This document shows, one piece after another, positions 26,776-35,062 of a DNA stretch of 64,000 nt. The stretch spans positions 62,001-126,000 of the forward strand of contig JAIQFY010000003.1 of the NCBI GenBank assembly GCA_020072965.1, in the 5' to 3' direction. Within the stretch, counting starts at the first letter, position 1. Each line of letters begins with the position of its first letter. Both the position numbers and the translations under genes were made by a program. This DNA is from Terriglobia bacterium (lineage in GTDB: Bacteria; Acidobacteriota; Terriglobia; JAIQFV01). Below the pieces are notes generated by a model. The model saw nothing but the letters and a program-made list of their open reading frames with translations. It made no database searches and was not told the DNA's origin.

Positions 26776-29700
26776 CTAAGCCTTGTCCAGAGATACGAGG
26801 AAAGCCTTGTACTCTGGAGTTGAAGAGTTTGGATCGAGCGCTGTCGGGGTAAGCGTATTTGCCAAAGGACCGACCGATTTGCCGGCGTATCCCCAGTGTA
26901 TCGGGAAGCCGATCTGCCACACGGTCTGTCCGGCGACCTTGAGCGGACGAATTCGCTTCGTCACCATCGCTTTGCCTTCCACCGATCCGCGGGCCGAAGA
27001 GACCTTCACGCGATCGCCGTGTTTAATCCCTTTTTCCTTGGCCAGCTCCTCGGGAATCTCCACGAAGAATTCCTGTTGCAGCTGGTTGAGGATGGCTTCG
27101 TGTTTGGTCCAGTAATGGAAGTGTTCGGTCAGGCGAAAGGTGGTGCACACGATCGGGAACTTATCCCGCGTGCCATAGACATCCATCTTGGTCTTGAACA
27201 GTTTCGTGACGGGATTGGAACTGACCTTCGGGTGCAATGGATTATCGACGGGCGTCTCGTAGGGCTCATAATGCTCCGGGAATGGGCCTTCATTCATCTC
27301 GACGGCGTAGAGTTTTCCCACGCCTTCGGGATTCATGATGAAGGGCCCGATCATTTCCTCGGGCTTATAATCCGGCTTGTAATCGGGGACGTCGCCGACC
27401 CACTTTTCGCCATTCCACCAGATGCCGGGGCGCTTCGGGTCCCAGGGCTTTCCGTTCAGGTCCGCCGACGCCCGGTTGTACATGATGCGGCGGTTGGCAG
27501 GCCAGTTAAACGCCCAGTTGTGGTATGCGCCGAGTCCGCCGGAATCATCGACCGGATTGCGCCGCATGGCCAGATTGCCCGCCTCCGTGTAATAGCCCGA
27601 GTGCAGCCAGTTTCCACTGAGCGTTTTCCCATCGGCCCGCAGCACGGCGTAACCGGGCACCTGTTGACCTTTCTTGTAATCCACCTTTGTTTTCTCGTCA
27701 GTGAAATCCTCAAGGACTTTCCCGTTGACCTCCTTGGCCACTTCCTCCAAGTTCGGGCTGACAGGATTTGAATAGTTCCACGCCATTTTGACCACCGGGT
27801 CGGGAAGCTTGCCGCCTTCCTTGTTGTAAAGCTCCCTCAGCTTCAAAACCAGGCGACCGATGATCTCCTGATCGGCCTTCGCGTCACCCGGGGGGTCGAC
27901 AACCTTCCACTTCCACTGAAGCCAACGTGAAGAATTAGTGAACACACCGTCCTTTTCCGCAAAATTGGCCGCGGGGAGCATGAACACCTCGGTTTTGATC
28001 TGCGCGGCGGCCGGAGGATCGTATTCCTTGGGCGCCTTCCAGAACGAGGCGGTCTCGGTTTCAAAGTTCTCCGCGACCACAAGCCAGTCAAGCCGGGAGA
28101 GGGCCTGCACCATCTTCTTGGAGTGCGGGCCATTGCCGACTGGGTTCATCCCAAACGAAAAGACGCCCTTGACAATTCCGTTGTACGCGCCGTCGTAGAT
28201 ATAAACCCACGAATAATCGCGGTCCATCTTCGGCAGCCAGGAGTAGGCAAAGTCATTTTCCGTGGTTGCGGCACTGCCCCAGAAGGCCTTCAGCATCGAT
28301 ACCATGAACTTGTCGGTGTTTTCCCAGTAGTTCATGGAGTTCGGACGGAGTTTTTTTGGCGTAGTGGCGTCAATGAATTCCTTGAGCGACTGCCATTCCG
28401 GCTTTGGCATCTTCAAATAGCCGGGCAGCGTGTGGGTCTGATTCATATCCGTCGCGCCCTGGATGTTGGAATGCCCGCGCAGCGCGTTCACTCCGCCTCC
28501 CGGTCGGCCGACGTTGCCCAGCAGCAATTGCATGGACGCCGCGGCGCGAATGTTCTGGACCGCCGAAGAATGGTGCGTCCATCCGAGGGCATACATGATG
28601 GTTCCCGCTTTTTCAGGAGCATATGTGGAACTGATCATTTCCGCAGCCTTCAAGAAATCTTCCTTGGAGCAGCCGCAGATGCTTGCAACCATTTCAGCCG
28701 TGTACCGGGAGTAATGTTTCTTCATCAGTTGAAACACGCATCGCGGGTCCTCCAGCGTCATGTCGACCTTGACGAAATTGTCCGTCCCCATTTCGTAGGC
28801 CCACGTGGACTTGTCGTAGGCCCGTTTTTGCGGATCAAAGCCGGAGAACAGGCCGTCGTTGTCACCCGGAAGCAGGAGACCTTCCTTGATCAGGAAAGGA
28901 GCATTGGTGTAATTGGCAACATACTCTTTGTGGATGCGGTTGTTGGTGAGCATGTAGTTCATCACGCCCGCCAGGAAAGCGATGTCAGTGCCCGATCGGA
29001 TCTGGACAAATTGATCGCTCACCGCCGCGGTGCGATTGAAGCGCGGATCCACACAAATCAGCTTGGCGTTCCGAGTCTTTTTCGCTTCAATGGCCCACTT
29101 GAAGCCGCACGGATGGTTTTCTGCCGGGTTCCCGCCCATCACCAGGATGACGTCGGCATTCTTGATATCGACCCAATTGTTGGTCATGGCCCCGCGACCG
29201 AAGGTGGCGCCCAAACTGGACACCGTGGGGCCGTGTCAAAGTCGTGCCTGATTGTCGGTGTACAAGACGCCGAGGGAACGCAGCCACTTCACCAACAAAT
29301 AATTGACTTCATTGTTGTCGGTGCAGCCGCCGACGATCGCCATGCCGGGACATTGATTCACGGTCTGTCCGGCGGCGTTCTTTTCGATGAAGGTGTCATC
29401 CCTCGTCTTCTTCATGCGCTGCGCGATGGTGTCAATCATCCAGTCCCAACTCTTTTCCTCCCAGTGGTCGGAACCGGAAGCCCGGTACATGGGCTTCGTC
29501 AGGCGCGTGTTGTTGACGATGTCGTGCTTGAGGGTGATTCCCTTGGGACAAAGCGTGCCGCGGTTGACGGGATGGTCCGGGTCGCCTTCGACGTGAACGA
29601 CGGTCGTGCCGGTCACGTTCTTGGATTTGTCGCCCAGGGTGTGAATGATCACGCCACAACTCACCGCGCAGTACGGACATATCGAGCGGGTTTCAGTGGT

Positions 29701-29820
29701 GCGCTCGATCTTTAGTTCGCGTACGACGGCATAAGCGGGCGCGAGATCGAAGCCGAAGGCAACAATTCCAACGCCGCCGGCCGTTGAGATCTTTAAAAAT
29801 TCCCTCCGCGAGACAGCCAT
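26776..29820 (-). CDS. fdoG: Formate dehydrogenase major (alpha) subunit, selenocysteine-containing; in-frame UGA at residue 195
   Basis: A 1014-residue periplasm-facing Mo/W-bis-MGD formate dehydrogenase. The first part (29820-29236) starts with a Tat signal (VSRREFLKISTAGGVGIVAF), then a 4Fe-4S motif CPYCAVSCGVIIH, and stops at a TGA directly after YTDNQARL. The second part continues in the same frame with HGPTVSSLGATFGRGAMTNN, so the full site is NQARL-U-HGPTV, as in E. coli FdoG. The TGA is therefore selenocysteine, not a stop. A SECIS-like hairpin lies just downstream. The rest holds molybdopterin-binding and oxidoreductase domains, ending in the C-terminal dinucleotide-binding domain (FPIVCTTFRLTEHFHYWTKH). 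AAGGAGG before the ATG at 29820 confirms the start. Automatic callers would split it into two genes. It implies that selABCD genes exist elsewhere in the genome. Confidence 0.93.
29188..29235 (-). promoter_or_regulatory. Bacterial SECIS-like hairpin downstream of the fdoG UGA codon
   Basis: The message after UGA (29238-29236) can fold. GGCCCC (29232-29227) pairs with GGGGCC (29193-29188). Inside it, GGUG pairs with CACC and a short CC/GG stem closes an AGUUU loop, about 18 bases after UGA with a G among the first loop bases. These are normal features of a bacterial SECIS bound by SelB. The structure is drawn by eye. Confidence 0.65.
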
Positions 29821-30323
29821 AAGCTCTCTCCTCCTTGAAGAGCCAAAAGCAGGTTGATGGGGTGAACAACTCGGGAACAGGAAAGGCGGCTCTTGAGCCA
29901 CACCAGATTGCCAGAAGAGGGACACAACTCCCTCACTAGATCGTGGCCTGACCATTCCTCGAGTTGTTTGTGCAGCGAGGCCTTCATAGAAAAACCTGGC
30001 AAAGCACGTTCAATCTAAGGATGCAAACTTGCAGGATCAAGGACGAACTTGGAAGCTATGTCGAGTCTGAAGCTCTTGACAACAGAGATTTAGATGAACT
30101 GAGTGTTTGGTTTTGAAACACCCCATCATCTGACCATCCGCCTTCGCCTGTCAATGGAAAAAATTTGCCCGGTGGAATAGTTCCTTTCGTCACAATTGAC
30201 TTGTACCTGGTTTCACAATCACCCCTGCTTTCTTGCCGACGGGGGGTGTTTTCTGTTGACAGAGGGGGGAATCCAGTTCAGATTTTGATGGGAGCGAAGA
30301 CCAAACGACAAGGGAGTTGCCGC
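29821..30323. promoter_or_regulatory. Divergent intergenic region between fdoG and the small protein
   Basis: About 500 bases containing the promoters for the fdoGHI operon (minus) and for the small protein at 30324 (plus). No clear consensus -35/-10 pair or regulator site was recognised. The minus strand AAGGAGG of fdoG is at its left end. Confidence 0.5.
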
Positions 30324-30623
30324 ATGAGAGTCTCTTTGGAAACTGACCGCGGGCAAATCAAGCTGAATCCTTTTGTGGAACGATTGACCGGCAACCTGTT
30401 GAGCGGAGTCCTGGAATCGCTCCACGTTCCTGAAGAGGCCCCGGTGGCCGAATTTGTGGTGAACGGCGGCGGCGCCCGGATCGTGGTGTCACAAAAAGAG
30501 ATCCCCCTGATAAATGCCTTCGTCAAGAATGTGCTGGCGGACATCCTGCATGTCGTGATGAAGAATTTGAAGGGCACAGACGGGGTGACCCAGGCCACCT
30601 TCAGGCTGGACCGCGGCGTTTAA
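30324..30623 (+). CDS. Small conserved-looking protein of unknown function
   Basis: A 99-residue acidic/mixed soluble protein beginning MRVSLETDRGQIKLNPFVER. It has an alpha-beta pattern: strand, helix (LTGNLLSGVLESL), strands (VAEFVVNGGGARIVVSQ) and a helix (INAFVKNVLADILHVVMKNL). I do not recognise a family. The frame opens earlier (30165) but AGGGAG eight bases before the ATG at 30324 sets the start. It is divergent from fdoG and precedes the MobB-like gene by about 110 bases, so a role in formate dehydrogenase cofactor supply is possible but unproven. Confidence 0.62.
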   Translation: MRVSLETDRGQIKLNPFVERLTGNLLSGVLESLHVPEEAPVAEFVVNGGGARIVVSQKEIPLINAFVKNVLADILHVVMKNLKGTDGVTQATFRLDRGV

Positions 30624-30649
30624 ATGATGGACCACTGGATGTTGCGAAG

Positions 30650-30675
30650 GGGCGATCCGTCGTGGCGGATCGCCC
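30650..30675. terminator. Perfect 10-bp GC-rich inverted repeat between the small protein and the MobB-like gene
   Basis: GGGCGATCCG (30650-30659) and CGGATCGCCC (30666-30675) form a perfect stem with a 6-base loop. No T-run follows, so it may be a factor-dependent terminator or a transcript-stabilising hairpin. Similar GGGCG/CGCCC hairpins occur at 38835-38859 and 56187-56209. Confidence 0.5.
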
Positions 30676-30736
30676 GTGTTGTCTACAGCACTTTTTCGCG
30701 GTATGAAAGGCCAGGCTTAGGACCCGGGAACGGAGC

Positions 30737-31396
30737 ATGAAACTCGTACTCGTCGGGGGGCACTCTAGAAACATTGGAAAGACCTCGGTCGTCGAAGGGC
30801 TGATTCGGTCACTTCGAGAATTCCCCTGGACCGCAGTCAAGATTACGCAGTACGGGCACGGGGTCTGCGCCGTCAACGGCGAATCCTGCGGATGTGCGGT
30901 CAGTGAACATCAGTTTGCCATCGTGGAAGAGAAGGAAGTAAGCACGGGCACCGACACCTCGCGATTTCTCGCCGCCGGGGCGCGGCGCTCGCTCTGGGTG
31001 CGCACCAAACAGGGTGAATTGTTTACGGCAATCCCCGCGTTCCAGAAGGAGATCGAGACCGAGCAGTTTGTGATTGTCGAAAGCAACAGCCTGCGTCGAT
31101 TCCTGAAACCGGATATTTACCTGCAGGTCCTCGATCCCCGGCAAGAGGACTTCAAACTTTCGGCACAACAGTACTTTGATCTCGCGGATGCCTATCTCCT
31201 CGTCTCTGGCCCTTCTCACCCCGGGGCGCTCGAGGCGGAGCGCTCGCCCTGGCAGAATGTATCGCTGGCCCGGCAGCTTCGAAAACACACTCCCTGTTTT
31301 GCCGTGAATTCCGAGGAGAGGTTCTTGAATGCACCCGTTGTGGATTTCGTAAGAGCGAAGCTTGAAAGCGCCATTTCGAGCTCAGAGCGGTCGTAG
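30737..31396 (+). CDS. P-loop NTPase, MobB-like (possible molybdopterin-guanine dinucleotide synthesis adaptor)
   Basis: A 219-residue cytosolic protein. The N-terminus has a Walker A motif (GGHSRNIGKTSVVEGLI) on a Rossmann-like strand, and later segments (FVIVESNSLRRFLKPDIYLQV) match the pattern of MobB and related small GTPases. MobB helps the MobA guanylyltransferase load the molybdenum cofactor used by formate dehydrogenase. A Cys-rich stretch (NGESCGCAVSE) is unusual for MobB and could bind metal. The gene lies next to the formate dehydrogenase operon, which fits. The exact role is inferred; it could be an unrelated P-loop protein. Confidence 0.6.
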   Translation: MKLVLVGGHSRNIGKTSVVEGLIRSLREFPWTAVKITQYGHGVCAVNGESCGCAVSEHQFAIVEEKEVSTGTDTSRFLAAGARRSLWVRTKQGELFTAIPAFQKEIETEQFVIVESNSLRRFLKPDIYLQVLDPRQEDFKLSAQQYFDLADAYLLVSGPSHPGALEAERSPWQNVSLARQLRKHTPCFAVNSEERFLNAPVVDFVRAKLESAISSSERS

Positions 31397-31424
31397 AGGC
31401 TGACCCCTATTCAAAATCGACAAG

Positions 31425-31616
31425 CGCCAATATCCAAAATCCAAATAAGTTCCAAATTCCAATCCTCAAACTCCAATCGAATTTCACATGTCGGCCACTC
31501 CACAACAAATCTTCTGGGTTCCGGTCGTAATCGCCCACAGGGAATTTGTTTGCTGACTGGGACTTGGATTTTGGAATTTATCTGGAATTTGGATTTTGGG
31601 ATTTGGAATTTCTCTC
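31425..31616. repeat. Intergenic inverted repeat of CCAAATTCC-type motifs (copy 1)
   Basis: The left arm (about 31429-31478) is built of CCAAAATCCAAAT and TTCCAAATTCCAA units. The right arm (about 31559-31612) is their complement, with TTGGATTTTGG and GGAATTTGGATTTTGGG units. The spacer is about 80 bases. It lies exactly between convergent genes (MobB-like end 31396 and NFACT end 31624). A close relative is at 51418-51612. Confidence 0.75.
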
Positions 31617-31623
31617 CAGCCCA

Positions 31624-33366
31624 TCATTCATCCCCTTCCTCCGGTGGCACGCCTGATTCGGGGAGCTTTGGCTCCACCAGGAGGGATTGAAATCTGGAGA
31701 GATTCACCAGTCCTGGTTTGGCGTGCTTGGGCTTCTTGACAAATTTTCTGTGGGTCCAATGGACGAGGGCCTTCCGGGCGTTGCGGGTCTGGCTGAAGTA
31801 AGCGGCCAGTTGTGCGGCCTCCAGAAAATCCTGCGTCTCTTCCAGGTTCTCGCGGTGGGGATTCCGGAGGACGACGTGCGAGCCGGCGTAATCGGCGGCG
31901 TGAAACCAATAGTCGTCCGGTTGTGCATAGCGGGTGGTGACGAGGTCGTTCTCCTTGCTGTTCCGTCCGACCAGGATTTCAAAATCATTCTTGCTCCTGA
32001 AGAGGCGACACTTCTTCCGCATCCTCTCCGGGGCGCGCGCTTGAGGGCTTATTCCCGCGCGGGGAGAATTCGTGTTCCCCGTTATTTCTCCGGTATTCGA
32101 GGCTTCCTCCCCCCACGTGGTAGTGATCCGCTTCAGCTCGGCCAGGGACCGGGCTTCCGACACCTGGTCCAAAGACGATTCGAGTTTTTCCACCAGTCGG
32201 TGGATCGAAAACGCCCGCGCCTTAATCTTCTCAATCCCCCGGCGCGCGCGCTTGGCTTTTTCGTGAAATCGCTGGGCGTTGGCAGCAGGGCTTAGCCGCG
32301 CATCGATCACAACGGTGATCTTGCGCGGCGCGGGTTCATACACATCAACCAGTTCAAGCCGACCCCCGTGCGGATGCAACTCGCCCGGCTGGGCCAGAAT
32401 TAGATCGGCTACTCTTTGGAGCTCTGCCTCCTTCAAGAACCCGTGCGCTTCTTTTTCGAGCTTTTCCTCGATTCGCTTGAATTTCTTCAAGGCGGCCCGC
32501 GCGTCCTTTCGAAGCGCTTTCCTTTCTTTTTCCAGGAGAACAGTTTCCATACGCCGCTCAAAAAGAGATTCCACGGCCTGGTTCACGGAATCAAAAATCG
32601 TCGCGGGGTGCTGTCTTAGAGATTCGAGTTCGATTGGAGAGACAAAGAGATCCTTCGCCGGCCCGGGGAGTTGGTAGATTCGGGGTTGCCATTCCCCCTG
32701 AGCAATGGCCTTGAGAATATCCGACAATACTCGTGGCGCGGCCTCATGGCCGCCGCGTGTTCGAACCAGGACTTCGCGGGCATAAACGGGACCCAGCCCT
32801 TGAACGTGCTTTGTCAGTTCATCCGGATCGTCAGGCAAGGCAGGAAGGGAGACCTCTGAGGAAATAAAATTCACCAGGGAGCACTCTCCATGTCTGCTGG
32901 GCGGAGTGTACCGGCTTCCCACGGTCAGGTTCCGTCGCTCTGCATGCGGTATCAAAAGCGCTCCGAGAACCGCTCGCTCCTCATCCAGAAGATAGAGATT
33001 CCCCCACCGGGGCATACACTCCACCACCAGTTCGAGAGCGGCAAAGTGCGCATCGGGTCGGGCGCCTCGAAACTCAAAATGGACCACGCGTTCGTCCATT
33101 TTTTTAGTTATACCAGCCAGCACTGTTCCGGTCAGCCACTTTCTCAACACCGCGACGAAAGAGGAAGGCACCTCCGAGGTCCACGTCTTTCGTGTAAGGA
33201 AAAGCAATGGAGGATCTGTCACGTCAAAGAGAAGGCGGCCGGACGGCTTGCCGGAGAGTTCGAGGGTGACAGCGGTGGAATTGACTTGAGCCACCTGCAA
33301 GCAGGAGAGGCTCAGAATGCTTGGCTTCAATTCATTGACGAGCGCTTCGATGGTCAGGTTGTCCAT
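31624..33366 (-). CDS. NFACT-domain protein (RqcH/FbpA-like ribosome quality control factor)
   Basis: A 580-residue protein. The N-terminal NFACT-N region spans roughly residues 1-220 (LQVAQVNSTAVTLELS, MPRWGNLYLLDEERAV). Two coiled-coil stretches follow (SLFERRMETVLLEKERKALR, and RFHEKAKRARRGIEKIKA). The C-terminal NFACT-R RNA-binding domain holds FEILVGRNSKENDLVTTRYA and DDYWFHAADYAGSHVVLRNP. RqcH homologues add alanine tails to stalled nascent chains on 50S subunits. The ATG at 33366 is chosen by family fit; the frame opens at a TTG at 33408 and neither has a strong ribosome site. It follows the RDD gene on the minus strand. Confidence 0.85.
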   Translation of the reverse strand: MDNLTIEALVNELKPSILSLSCLQVAQVNSTAVTLELSGKPSGRLLFDVTDPPLLFLTRKTWTSEVPSSFVAVLRKWLTGTVLAGITKKMDERVVHFEFRGARPDAHFAALELVVECMPRWGNLYLLDEERAVLGALLIPHAERRNLTVGSRYTPPSRHGECSLVNFISSEVSLPALPDDPDELTKHVQGLGPVYAREVLVRTRGGHEAAPRVLSDILKAIAQGEWQPRIYQLPGPAKDLFVSPIELESLRQHPATIFDSVNQAVESLFERRMETVLLEKERKALRKDARAALKKFKRIEEKLEKEAHGFLKEAELQRVADLILAQPGELHPHGGRLELVDVYEPAPRKITVVIDARLSPAANAQRFHEKAKRARRGIEKIKARAFSIHRLVEKLESSLDQVSEARSLAELKRITTTWGEEASNTGEITGNTNSPRAGISPQARAPERMRKKCRLFRSKNDFEILVGRNSKENDLVTTRYAQPDDYWFHAADYAGSHVVLRNPHRENLEETQDFLEAAQLAAYFSQTRNARKALVHWTHRKFVKKPKHAKPGLVNLSRFQSLLVEPKLPESGVPPEEGDE

Positions 33367-33457
33367 GAAAGGAGGTACGGGAGAGCGATGTTCGGCGCTT
33401 GCAGTCAAGGGTCACTGCGCCCTGCTGGTGTGGGGCCCGGGAGGAACTGGCGCGCCG

Positions 33458-34612
33458 CTAGGGATTCCGCGCCAATACCGGAGTGCGGGTCGGATAGGTG
33501 CGGGAGATTCGGTCGTGCCACGCCAGGGAATCGACGTCGAATAGCACCCAGGCGAATCCGAGCAGGAGCGATCCTGCCGACACCAGGTACCCAACCGTGC
33601 GAAGGGCAGCCTCCTCCAGAGAGGGTGATTCGCCTGAAAAATTGACCAGTGACAGTCCCCGCAGATTCATGCCCAATGTCCTGCCCGTCGTTGCTGTGAA
33701 CAGGAGGACATAGCCAAGGGCAAAGATCAGGAGCGTAATGAGAACGATCGCCACCGACCGCGGGGCCAGATTCAGACTCCACCCTTTCGCGTGCAAGAGG
33801 GCCAGGACCGGAAGGGCGCTGATAGTCTCAACAGCAGCAATCACCGAAAGATCGACGCACGCCGCTAGAAACCGTTCGCGCGCAGAGGCCACTGGAACCG
33901 GGAGTCCGGCGTGATCGGTCCCTGGCATCGGGCCCCGTTGCACCGCTGAGGCTTCGAATAACAGGGGTTGCTGGAAAAGCTCGGACCGCCGGGGGGGGTG
34001 GCGTTGCTTGATTTTCTGAACGGATTCCGGAAGCTCAAATCTTTGGGCGCCTACGAGAGGCCGCGGCGTCCCGACGCTCGCCCGCGGTTTCGCTGAAATA
34101 GACGACGCTTTTAGTTCTTCCTTTTCAAATTCAAACCCCGAGGGATGAACCCCAGGGTGAAGCTTGAAAGCTTCATCCAGGGCAGCTGCCAAATCGTTGT
34201 TCGGGGAGGGTGACACACATCGGGGGTCCACTCTTTGGCCCGTTTCCTTCATCCCGGGATCGTGCAATTGTTCTTTTCTTTCCCCACCGCGTCGCGCCCT
34301 GTACTGGCGGAGCTTTTCCTGCAATTCCTCGCGCCATTCGAGTTCGGACGTTGCAATCGGAGTTCCGCCCGATTTCCCCCTTTCATCAAATAAAGGGAGG
34401 CTGATTTCTGGAAGTGCCGACTCGTGGTGAGAGGGCGGTTTCCCAGCTACCCGATTCTTGAGGGGAAATTCGATGAGCTTGTGATCCAGTGGTTTAAGCG
34501 CAGGGTGACCGGTCTTCAGGGCCGCACGGGAATGAAATCCGCAGACAGCACATCCGGAGTGTTCATCATATTCAAGAAAACCGCATTGGGGACACTGAAC
34601 GATATCGGTCAC
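33458..34612 (-). CDS. Zinc-ribbon and RDD-domain membrane protein
   Basis: A 384-residue protein. A zinc ribbon lies at residues 7-25 (CPQCG...CAVCG). A long polar, probably disordered, region of about 220 residues follows. The C-terminal RDD domain has about three or four transmembrane segments: ARERFLAACVDLSVIAAVET, GRTLGMNLRGLSLVNF and a last part with LAWHDRISRTYP. RDD proteins are membrane proteins of uncertain function, some linked to ion or solute transport. The start is a GTG at 34612. It is divergent from lptD across a 450-base gap. Confidence 0.72.
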   Translation of the reverse strand: MTDIVQCPQCGFLEYDEHSGCAVCGFHSRAALKTGHPALKPLDHKLIEFPLKNRVAGKPPSHHESALPEISLPLFDERGKSGGTPIATSELEWREELQEKLRQYRARRGGERKEQLHDPGMKETGQRVDPRCVSPSPNNDLAAALDEAFKLHPGVHPSGFEFEKEELKASSISAKPRASVGTPRPLVGAQRFELPESVQKIKQRHPPRRSELFQQPLLFEASAVQRGPMPGTDHAGLPVPVASARERFLAACVDLSVIAAVETISALPVLALLHAKGWSLNLAPRSVAIVLITLLIFALGYVLLFTATTGRTLGMNLRGLSLVNFSGESPSLEEAALRTVGYLVSAGSLLLGFAWVLFDVDSLAWHDRISRTYPTRTPVLARNP

Positions 34613-35062
34613 TTATTAACGTGATCCTCACCACCTCAGACCCGGGGTGTGCTTATCGAAAATTTCAGAAACCGGGTCTCAAAGCGAGACAGGGTTCCAT
34701 GACGCTCGACTCCCGCGATTCTACAGGATATCCCGCACTGAATCAAACGATCCGTCGGGGTGATGCCGACACGGAACGCACGAAGGACTGCGATGACGCA
34801 GGAGGAAAACACAATGCCTCTATATTTTCCGGAGAACGATGGATACGACGGTCGGCTCTGCCGGAATGCGGTTGAAAAGCCCATTCAGTCATGTTAACTT
34901 AGTGACGATCTGGAAACAGGTGAGAATTTAACGAAGAAGCCGTCGAAACAAAGGTCCCTGCCATCTCCCCGGTTCTTCAACAGCGGGGAGGACTGGCGAC
35001 TGCAGACCGTCGAACCGTCGATTGAGCTCATCCCGCTTTAGATTTTATCCGGGCCTTTCCGC
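34613..35062. promoter_or_regulatory. Divergent intergenic region between the RDD gene and lptD
   Basis: About 450 bases expected to hold promoters for the RDD protein (minus) and lptD (plus). No gene and no clear promoter pair was recognised. Confidence 0.45.

Noticed and set aside
29236-29238. Frameshift or nonsense mutation in the formate dehydrogenase gene
   Set aside because: The frame is unchanged across the TGA and the context matches the known selenocysteine site, so recoding explains it better.
28123-29715. 530-codon plus frame opposite fdoG
   Set aside because: It is a shadow of the GC-rich fdoG coding strand; the real protein has clear formate dehydrogenase motifs.
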